Shown here in pieces: positions 1 to 5,597 of a stretch of 5,597 nucleotides of DNA (its first letter is position 1; the number at the start of each line of letters is the position of its first letter). Made by a program: the position numbers and the translations under genes. The notes under the pieces were generated by a model that had not been told where the DNA came from, did not search any database, and saw only the letters and a program-made list of their open reading frames with translations. This stretch comes from Spirochaetaceae bacterium (GTDB lineage: Bacteria > Spirochaetota > Spirochaetia > Treponematales > Breznakiellaceae), in NCBI GenBank assembly GCA_031288215.1, contig JAITRV010000094.1, positions 1-5,597 of the forward strand, given 5' to 3'.

Positions 1-383
1 AGCCAGAGGGCGGAGAATATCCGGGCTATCCAGAACAGCCGGTTCTGTTTGGTATAGATATACCAGCCCAGGAGCACCATGAGGGTGTCGGCGATGAGGC
101 GGTTGGTCCAGTGTTCGACCCCCTGAAACCAGAAGGTGATCCGTTCCCCGATGAGTCCGGGCAGCACCCCCGCTTCCACGTAATGCTCGATATTTTCCCA
201 GGAAAGGGCGAGGAGGAGCACCAGGATAAACTCGACAAACCGCCGCTGTCCGGGGGTGAGGGGCTGAGGGAACCATGCGGCCGTAACCCTGCGGGCGACG
301 GCGCCCATGGCGATGCCGTTGGCCAGATGTTCCAGGGACCAGACATCGAAGGCCGCTTCAGTCTTAAAACCCCAGATCAGCAT
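1..383 (-). CDS. Unrecognised membrane protein, 3' partial
   Basis: Translating from the ATG at 381-383 gives an open frame to the window edge, 127 complete codons. Hydrophobic segments fall at about residues 48-63 (FVEFILVLLLALSW), 96-110 (LIADTLMVLLGWYIY) and from 116 onward. Conserved-looking polar and aromatic residues sit at membrane borders: WEN-IEHY (62-68) and EHWTNRLIADT (90-100), a WE-x2-E plus E-x2-N-x3-D pattern I associate with small uncharacterised multi-pass proteins. I cannot name the family. The ATG overlaps the HD gene's stop as ATGCTGA. There is no good Shine-Dalgarno at normal distance (AGGCGG at 397-402 is 13 bases away), so translation probably depends on coupling. No other ATG, GTG or TTG occurs between this ATG and the in-frame stop at 453-455, which supports the start. 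A competing frame at 26-346 on the same strand is rich in S, P and G and looks non-coding. Confidence 0.75.
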   Translation of the reverse strand, partial: MLIWGFKTEAAFDVWSLEHLANGIAMGAVARRVTAAWFPQPLTPGQRRFVEFILVLLLALSWENIEHYVEAGVLPGLIGERITFWFQGVEHWTNRLIADTLMVLLGWYIYTKQNRLFWIARIFSALW

Positions 384-859
384 AATTCGGGCTTTACCGC
401 CTGGGGGTGTTTGCCGCTTCGGCCGAAGACGGTTTCTTTTAAGGCGACGATTTTATCCGCCAGGCTGATGATCCATCCCTCACGGCACCGGGGCGGGTGA
501 AAGAGGGTCCAGGGCCACATGTGGGTTTTTATGCAGGAATATTCCTTATCGGTGATGCTGAATATTTCCCGCGCTTTTTCCGCCGCAATCCCGGCGTGAA
601 TCCACCCGTGCAGCACATACCGGAGGCCCATCCGGTGGCATTCATACAGGAAAAAGTCGTGCAGCAGCGCTGCCCTGACCACGCACCGTTTGTCGATGCG
701 GTCGTTATCCTCAACCAGAGAGAAACTGATGGCGGCCACATTCAGGCAATGGGAATACATGCTGATGGCGCCGTGGGAAATAAAGCCCTTGTTTTTCAGG
801 AAGAAGGGGTTTTCCAGAATTTCCCGCGCGTATTCGTTAAAAAGTTCCCTGTTTTTCAT
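377..859 (-). CDS. HD-domain protein, probable metal-dependent phosphohydrolase
   Basis: This 160-residue protein carries the HD superfamily metal ligands in order: H37 (YSHCLNVA), H67-D68 (ALLHDFF) and D135 (SLADK). Additional histidines at H84/H88 (LHGWIH) and H113 (KTHMWP) could bind a second metal. HD proteins usually hydrolyse phosphomonoesters or nucleotides; this small stand-alone type has no defined substrate that I know of. It resembles short HD proteins common in Clostridia with an HDYFLYDWH-like core. The start is ATG at 857-859: it overlaps the preceding stop as ATGA and has GGAG eight bases upstream (868-871). The same frame stays open upstream to 1168, but that stretch lies inside the membrane-protein gene and looks like noise (rich in G, R and P, no domain). 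No signal peptide or membrane helix is seen, so it is probably cytosolic. The last ~15 residues lie outside the HD core. Confidence 0.88.
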   Translation of the reverse strand: MKNRELFNEYAREILENPFFLKNKGFISHGAISMYSHCLNVAAISFSLVEDNDRIDKRCVVRAALLHDFFLYECHRMGLRYVLHGWIHAGIAAEKAREIFSITDKEYSCIKTHMWPWTLFHPPRCREGWIISLADKIVALKETVFGRSGKHPQAVKPELC

Positions 860-1449
860 TCCGGCAGCTCCGTATCGGAAAAAACCGCGAAATTCCTCAC
901 CTTGATTCCCTCCTTCTTGTATCTGATCAGTTTTACGCAGTTGTAAACCGCGTCCGCCGCAAAGAGCGCGGCAAGCATCGCGTCCAGGGGCGGGAGCAGC
1001 CTTCCCAGCCGCGCGGTCATCGTCAGGCCGGCGTCCCAGTACAGGTACACCACGAAGAGGGTGATGATACCAAAGAAAAGCGAGGTGGTCAGGGCGATAC
1101 GGCCCCGGAAATGACACCATCGGGTATGGGGATAGGTGGTATAATCCCAGCATTTTACCCGGAAGCACCCTTCCAGAAAGAGGGCCATGACGTATTCCAC
1201 GGCGGTACAGAGGGCCATGCCCAGAAGAAACACCAGCAGGGGATGATCCTTCAGGGGGGAACAGGCAAGGTACACGCCGATCCCGCCGATGCCGTGGCTG
1301 ATGGTGTAGGGGCCGGAGAAGAAACCCTTGTTTACAAACCTGCCCCTGGTGATGGTTTCGTTTATGGTTTCACAGATCCACCCGCTCCAGCTTAAAAAGA
1401 AAAATTGAAAGACGATGATCCCCGCATCCAGGGAGACGCGGCCGGTCAA
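856..1449 (-). CDS. CmpB-family integral membrane protein (PF06541, 'putative ABC transporter permease')
   Basis: This 197-residue protein has about five hydrophobic segments, near residues 8-27, 47-65, 70-93, 118-138 and 152-170. Two blocks typical of the CmpB family are visible: GFFSGPYTISHGIGG (42-56), resembling the family's GFL-GP-PIYG-G signature, and an E-Y...G...K-WDY block (85-103) followed by a G-R-I-x-L-x-x-S-LFFG segment. The start is TTG at 1447-1449, overlapping the activase stop as TTGA. A GGAG eight bases upstream supports it, and the first ATG in frame comes only at residue 78, inside a membrane helix. Despite the family name, no ABC ATPase or binding protein is nearby, so transport is unproven; many members have no known function. 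The C-terminus (171-197) is basic, then acidic, and probably cytosolic. Its stop overlaps the next start. The family call is secure by motif; the role is open. Confidence 0.86.
   Translation of the reverse strand: MTGRVSLDAGIIVFQFFFLSWSGWICETINETITRGRFVNKGFFSGPYTISHGIGGIGVYLACSPLKDHPLLVFLLGMALCTAVEYVMALFLEGCFRVKCWDYTTYPHTRWCHFRGRIALTTSLFFGIITLFVVYLYWDAGLTMTARLGRLLPPLDAMLAALFAADAVYNCVKLIRYKKEGIKVRNFAVFSDTELPE
868..871 (-). promoter_or_regulatory. Shine-Dalgarno for the HD-domain gene
   Basis: The minus strand reads GGAGCTGCCGGAATG: GGAG with an eight-base spacer to the ATG, the same spacing as the preceding gene. It sits inside the 3' end of the CmpB-family gene and fixes the HD-protein start at 859 rather than any upstream codon in that frame. 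Confidence 0.65.
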
Positions 1450-4400
1450 ATCGCCTGCTCCAGGGAGGCCGTTATGTCCGCCTCCGGGGCGGCCAGACCC
1501 GGCTTTCCCGGAAATTGCTCTTGCCCCTTGGCGTTCATGATGAGCATCTGGAGGCGGTTCTCGATATTGGCGAAGCTCGTATCGGGATCATAATCCAGGG
1601 GCAGGATCTGAATGGCCGGGTAGGCCTCCTTGATCCGCTTGACCATGCCCCGGCCGCAGACGTGGTTGGGCAGGCACCCGAAGGGCTGGAGCATCACGAA
1701 GGAGCGCACCCCCTTGGCGGCGTGGTGCATGATGTCCGCCACCATGAGGAAGCCCTCCCCGGACTGGATCGAGTGGTGAATGATCGGATCGCTCAGCTTG
1801 GCCATCTCCGGCAGCCGCAGGCTGGGTTCAAAGAGGGGGTGTTTCTTCGCGTAACGTTCCGCCAGGTTGAGAAAAACATCGAAGAACGCGTCCCCCGCAA
1901 GGGCCCAGATTTTTTCAATGGGGGAATGCCGCACCTTGAAGTCCTTCACCTCCGATACGGTGTGGAAGAGCATGAGGTTGCGGTACACGTCCGCCATCCG
2001 GGGCAGTTCAACCTCCATATGGTTCTTTTCCAGATATTCTTCAATATAATAATTGGAACCGCTATGGAAGGTCAAAAGATATTCCCCGGTGATGAAGACC
2101 AGGGGCTTGAGCGTGGTCCGGTCGTAGCGGAGCGCGGCCATGTCGTCGATGGCTTTCTTAAAGGCCGCCAGGGCGCCGGGGATGTCGTAATGGTGAAGCC
2201 CCTCGGAGAGGGCGTCCACCGAGGCCTCAAAGACCCGGTCGGTTTCCCCGCGATCCAGCTCATAGGGCCGTATCTTGCGGCGAAGGTCCTCCAGGATGTC
2301 GACCATGATGATACAGGCGGCGATGCGTCCGTAGGTGAGCACGTTTAAACGGTATCCAGGATGGAGATTCTTGGGGTCGAAGAGATCCGTGGAAAGGATG
2401 GGCACCTGGGGGTAGCCCGCATCGTCCAGGGCCTTGCGGGTGAGGACCATGTAGTTTACCAGCCGGCAGTCGCAGGCGGTTTTTCCGGTCCCCACGATAA
2501 CGTCGTCAGGGTTATACCGCCCGCTCTTCAGCACCGCCAGGGCCTCCCCGATGACCACCTGGGCGGGGAAACAGATGTCGTTGTGGACGTACTGCTTCCC
2601 CAGGAGCATCGCGTCCCGGCTCCCCATGGGCAGGGGTTCCGCCCGGAGACCCTCCCTCCTCAAGGCCGCGGTGATGATCTTGCAGAAGGCGATGCTCACG
2701 TTGGGGACCAGCACCACCTTGGTCCGGCGGTTCTTGCGGTCCATCTTAACCGGGAAGGGCTCCTCCAGGGGCCGCGCCGCCAAAGCCGCCTTTTCCCGCC
2801 GGGTGACCACCGTTTCGATGAAGGAGCGGACCCGGATCCGCAGGGGGCCGGATACGTCGCTTTCGTCCAGTTTCAGAATCAGGGGGGATTTGCCGGAAAT
2901 CTCGTCCATGAGCCGGATCACCTCGTCGGTGTAGAGGGCGTCGTGGCCGCAGCCGAAACTGAAGATCTCCACGTATTCCAGCGCGGGATGGCGGGCCGCG
3001 GCGATAGCCCCCGAGAGCAGCCGGGCATGGTTGTTGTTCGTAATATCCAGCCGGGTCTTCTTGAGGCTGAGTTTCCCGAGGCCCGGCAGGGCGTCCACGG
3101 TCAGCACCGGTATGCCGATGCCGGTGAAACAGCGGGAGAGGTTGTGGTTCACCACCTCGTCAAACTGGTAATGCCTGCCGGAGATCACCACGGCGAACTT
3201 CCCGCGTTTCTCCGTTTCCTCGATGATCCGCTTCCCCTCCGCCACGAGGCGGCTGTTAAAGGAGGCCAGCGCGGCATCCCCCTGGGAAATGGCCTTGAGC
3301 GTCGCTTTCCGGGAGATGTCGAAGGTTTCCTCCATGTACCGGCAGAGCTGGTTATTGCGGTCCACCGTTTTGAACCAGTGGAAAACCGGGGTGTCGAAGA
3401 CCACCTTCCAGCGGCGTTCCGGCTCGTCGGAGTATTTTATCACCAGGGGATAGCCCTTCAAAACCGGGCAGGTATAGGTGCTGGCCTTTTCGCGGTTATC
3501 CGAAGGCAGCCGGATAAAGAGAGGCATGAAGATCCGGTCCACCCCGCGTTCCGCCAGGGCGTGGATATGGCCGTGGGCGAGTTTCGCGGGGAAGCACACC
3601 GTGTCCGAGGCCACAAAGGGAAGGCCCTTCTCGAAGATCGCCTTGGTGCTCCGGGGGGAAATGGCGGTCTTGAACCCCAGGGCATGAAAGAAGGTGGTGA
3701 AGAAGGGCATGGTCCGCCAGAAGTCCAGGGCTCGGGGCAGCCCGATGGTGATGTCCCGCTCCGCCGTCAGGGGAGTGAAGGGGTAGTCCTGAAAGAGCAG
3801 TTGTTCCCGGATCTTTATCATGTCCGGCACCGTTTCCATCTGGGCGGACACCTTCTTGATTTTCTCCCGGAAGGCGGGGTCCTTGAGGTCCCCGACCATG
3901 TCTCCCCGCTCGCAGCGGTTCCCGGTCACCCAGGTGGCGCCGTTGGAGAAGGCCACCAGGGTCCGGTTGCAATTATTCGTACAGAGGGTACAGCGGACAT
4001 TGGATTGCTGGGTATAGTCGAAGTCCTCGATGTTCTCAAGGCCGATGAAGCGGCTCTTGCCGCCGGCCCCCTGGAAGCCCCGCCGGGCTATCTCCCGCTT
4101 GGTGAGGAGGGCAATGCCGATGGCCCCCATCTCCCCGGGATAGGGGGCCCGGATCACCTGCCGGCCCAGGTACTGTTCTAGGGCCCGTAGAACCGCGTCG
4201 TTCTTAAAGGTCCCCCCCTGGACGACGATCTTGTCCCCCAGGCTTGAAAAGTTGGAGATCCGCACCACCTTGGTAAAGACGTTCTCGATAATCGACCGGC
4301 AGAGCCCCGCCATAATATCGGAGGAGCCCTTGCCGTTCTTCTGTTCCGTGATGATGGTGCTGTTCATGAAGACCGTACAGCGGCTGCCCAGGACCGCCGG

Positions 4401-5597
4401 GTTCTTGGCCTCAAAGGCCGTCCGGGCGATGTCCTCCACCGGGATATTCAGGTTGGCGGCGAAATTCTCCAGGAAGGAGCCGCAGCCGGAGGAACAGGCC
4501 TCGTTGACGGTAATATTGGTCACGATGTCGTTGGAGATGGTGATGGCCTTCATGTCCTGGCCGCCGATGTCCAGGATGAAGCTGGCCCCGGGGATGTATT
4601 TCCGGGCCGCGGCGGCGTGGGCCACGGTTTCGACGGTATGGTAGTCCGCCCCCAGGGCCTTGTCGAAGAGGAGTTCCCCGTAGCCGGTGGTGCCCAGGGC
4701 GATGATTTCCAGCGTTATCCCCGCCTCCTTGTATTTCCGCTTGAGGGCGATGAGGGCGTCCCGCAGGAGGCGCAGGGGGTCCCCGTGGTTACCGGAATAG
4801 AAGTGCTCCACCGCGTTTTCATCCTCGTCTAAAAGGACGAACTTTGAGGTGGTGGAACCGGCGTCTATCCCGAGGTATGCCCGCAGGACATCCCCCCGCT
4901 TGAGGGTATGGCCGATAGCCGGGGGCAGCCGGTGGCGCTCCTGAAATTCCCGCCGGGCCTCCCCGGAAGCAAAATAGGCCCCGCCATTATCCGGTTTTAT
5001 CTCGGAAATATGCGTGCGGAAGGTCGAAAGGGCCCCGATGGCCGCGGTGGGATCGAAATGATAGGGATAATCGGAAAACATTTCATCCGGCGAGAGGGCT
5101 GCCCCGCAGGCGATGAGGGTTTCCGGATTCTCCGGGCGGATGATGTCTTCTTCGCCCAGCCCCAGGCGTTCGGCAAAGACCCGGATCAGGGTCGGGTTAA
5201 AGGTCAGGGGCCCCCCCTCAAAGATGATGGGGGGCTTCAGTTCCAGCCCCTGGGCCAGGCCCCCGATGGTCTGTTTGGCGATGGCATGGAAGGTGGAGAG
5301 GGCGATATCCTCCCGGAGCCCCCCCTGGTTGAGCAGGGGCTGAATATCGGTCTTGGCAAAGACCCCGCAGCGGCCGGAAATATCGTAGACCGACTTCCCC
5401 CGGGCGGCGAGGTCCTCAAAATCCTCCACCGGCGTCCGCAGGAGCACTGCCACCTCGTCGATAAAGGCCCCGGTCCCCCCGGCGCAGCTTCCGTTCATCC
5501 GCATATCCGAGGCGATAAGCCGCTGTGTGGCGGTATCATAATAGAAGAAAACGATTTTCGCGTCCTGGCCGCCCAATTCCACCGCTACCCGGGCCTG
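1446..5597 (-). CDS. Fused acyl-CoA dehydratase activase / dehydratase-like protein (BcrAD_BadFG + DUF2229 + HgdB-like), 5' partial
   Basis: The frame is open through the window edge, so the true start lies beyond 5597 and 1383 residues are visible (numbered here from the codon at 5597). Residues 1-185 are the rest of a first ASKHA ATPase domain, with VELGGQDAK (6-14), cysteines C38 and C77, and EGGP near 127. Residues 240-500 are a complete second ASKHA domain: GIDAGSTTSK (243-252), LDIGGQDMK (342-350), C368, C407, QGGTFKN (460-466). A C-x2-C-x3-C-x18-C cluster follows (536, 539, 543, 562). Residues 616-931 match DUF2229/COG3580 (DTVCFPAK, C668; FGC, C883), and 958-1355 match COG3581/HgdB-like proteins (NDICFPAQ, C1009; FGC, C1308). 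In this superfamily the HgdC-type activator uses ATP to drive a low-potential electron from its [4Fe-4S] cluster into the dehydratase. Fused members are cytosolic and, as far as I know, uncharacterised. No signal peptide or membrane segment is seen in the visible part. The last ~28 residues are a poorly conserved tail. It is the first of four overlapping genes. The family call is very secure; substrate and reaction are unknown. Confidence 0.95.
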   Translation of the reverse strand, partial: QARVAVELGGQDAKIVFFYYDTATQRLIASDMRMNGSCAGGTGAFIDEVAVLLRTPVEDFEDLAARGKSVYDISGRCGVFAKTDIQPLLNQGGLREDIALSTFHAIAKQTIGGLAQGLELKPPIIFEGGPLTFNPTLIRVFAERLGLGEEDIIRPENPETLIACGAALSPDEMFSDYPYHFDPTAAIGALSTFRTHISEIKPDNGGAYFASGEARREFQERHRLPPAIGHTLKRGDVLRAYLGIDAGSTTSKFVLLDEDENAVEHFYSGNHGDPLRLLRDALIALKRKYKEAGITLEIIALGTTGYGELLFDKALGADYHTVETVAHAAAARKYIPGASFILDIGGQDMKAITISNDIVTNITVNEACSSGCGSFLENFAANLNIPVEDIARTAFEAKNPAVLGSRCTVFMNSTIITEQKNGKGSSDIMAGLCRSIIENVFTKVVRISNFSSLGDKIVVQGGTFKNDAVLRALEQYLGRQVIRAPYPGEMGAIGIALLTKREIARRGFQGAGGKSRFIGLENIEDFDYTQQSNVRCTLCTNNCNRTLVAFSNGATWVTGNRCERGDMVGDLKDPAFREKIKKVSAQMETVPDMIKIREQLLFQDYPFTPLTAERDITIGLPRALDFWRTMPFFTTFFHALGFKTAISPRSTKAIFEKGLPFVASDTVCFPAKLAHGHIHALAERGVDRIFMPLFIRLPSDNREKASTYTCPVLKGYPLVIKYSDEPERRWKVVFDTPVFHWFKTVDRNNQLCRYMEETFDISRKATLKAISQGDAALASFNSRLVAEGKRIIEETEKRGKFAVVISGRHYQFDEVVNHNLSRCFTGIGIPVLTVDALPGLGKLSLKKTRLDITNNNHARLLSGAIAAARHPALEYVEIFSFGCGHDALYTDEVIRLMDEISGKSPLILKLDESDVSGPLRIRVRSFIETVVTRREKAALAARPLEEPFPVKMDRKNRRTKVVLVPNVSIAFCKIITAALRREGLRAEPLPMGSRDAMLLGKQYVHNDICFPAQVVIGEALAVLKSGRYNPDDVIVGTGKTACDCRLVNYMVLTRKALDDAGYPQVPILSTDLFDPKNLHPGYRLNVLTYGRIAACIIMVDILEDLRRKIRPYELDRGETDRVFEASVDALSEGLHHYDIPGALAAFKKAIDDMAALRYDRTTLKPLVFITGEYLLTFHSGSNYYIEEYLEKNHMEVELPRMADVYRNLMLFHTVSEVKDFKVRHSPIEKIWALAGDAFFDVFLNLAERYAKKHPLFEPSLRLPEMAKLSDPIIHHSIQSGEGFLMVADIMHHAAKGVRSFVMLQPFGCLPNHVCGRGMVKRIKEAYPAIQILPLDYDPDTSFANIENRLQMLIMNAKGQEQFPGKPGLAAPEADITASLEQAI
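1458..1461 (-). promoter_or_regulatory. Shine-Dalgarno for the TTG-started CmpB-family gene
   Basis: The minus strand reads CTGGAGCAGGCGATTTG: GGAG, an eight-base spacer, then TTG. The site lies inside the end of the activase coding region. It is the main reason for accepting a non-ATG start whose first base follows GGCGAT and whose last two bases belong to the upstream stop codon. Confidence 0.65.

Noticed and set aside
26..346. A 106-codon minus-strand frame rich in Ser, Pro and Gly
   Set aside because: It lies in a different frame from the credible membrane protein starting at 383, has low-complexity composition and no recognisable motif.
860..1168. N-terminal extension of the HD protein to give 263 residues
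   Set aside because: The extra 103 residues overlap the CmpB-family gene in another frame and show no domain. The ATG at 859 has a good Shine-Dalgarno and the ATGA overlap.
1515..2348. A 277-codon plus-strand frame
   Set aside because: It is antisense to the HgdB-like end of the activase, and its composition resembles the other shadow frames.
2361..4181. A 606-codon open frame on the plus strand opposite the activase
   Set aside because: Its translation is rich in G, H, P, D and V with no domain, and it lies wholly antisense to a strongly conserved multi-domain gene. Such long antisense frames are expected from GC-biased codon use.
5211..5234. C-run and G-run that could pair as a hairpin (CCCCCCC, 11-base loop, GGGGGG)
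   Set aside because: It lies within the first ATPase domain and encodes the conserved PPIIFEGGP segment. Proline and glycine codons explain the runs, and there is no T-tract for a terminator.
5580..5582. GTG as the real start of the activase
   Set aside because: It falls inside the conserved VELGGQDAK motif. The frame continues upstream to the window edge, and the ATPase domain's N-terminal lobe must precede it.

Overview
The whole window is coding, all on the minus strand, with no intergenic DNA. Four genes lie head to tail and each overlaps the next by a few bases: TTGA at 1446-1449, ATGA at 856-859 and ATGCTGA at 377-383. This is the pattern of one translationally coupled operon. Transcription enters from beyond 5597 and leaves past position 1, so neither the operon promoter nor its terminator is visible.

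Region 5597-1446 is the 3' 1383 codons of a giant protein of the 2-hydroxyacyl-CoA dehydratase activase superfamily (BadF/BadG/BcrA/BcrD ATPase, DUF2229, COG1924-COG3580-COG3581 architecture). Read from its N-terminal end it contains: the rest of a first ASKHA ATPase domain, a linker, a complete second ASKHA ATPase domain, a four-cysteine cluster, and two successive HgdB/BcrC-like dehydratase-type halves. In effect it joins a duplicated ATP-driven electron activator to a duplicated iron-sulfur acceptor in one chain. To my knowledge the substrate of this fused class is unknown.

Region 1449-856 is a five-helix membrane protein of the CmpB 'putative ABC transporter permease' family (PF06541), read from a TTG start. 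Region 859-377 is a small HD-domain protein, a probable metal-dependent phosphohydrolase. Region 383-1 is the N-terminal 127 residues of an unrecognised membrane protein that runs off the window.

The oxygen-sensitive activase family points to a strict anaerobe. The DNA is visibly GC-rich, and the mix of fused activase, CmpB and this HD type suits a fermentative spirochaete (for example a gut Treponema) or a clostridial relative. This assignment is by impression only. How the four products work together is not shown by the sequence. Tight coupling suggests co-production, but the three small genes have no obvious role in acyl-CoA dehydration. There are no RNA genes, mobile elements, CRISPR arrays or repeats that I can support.
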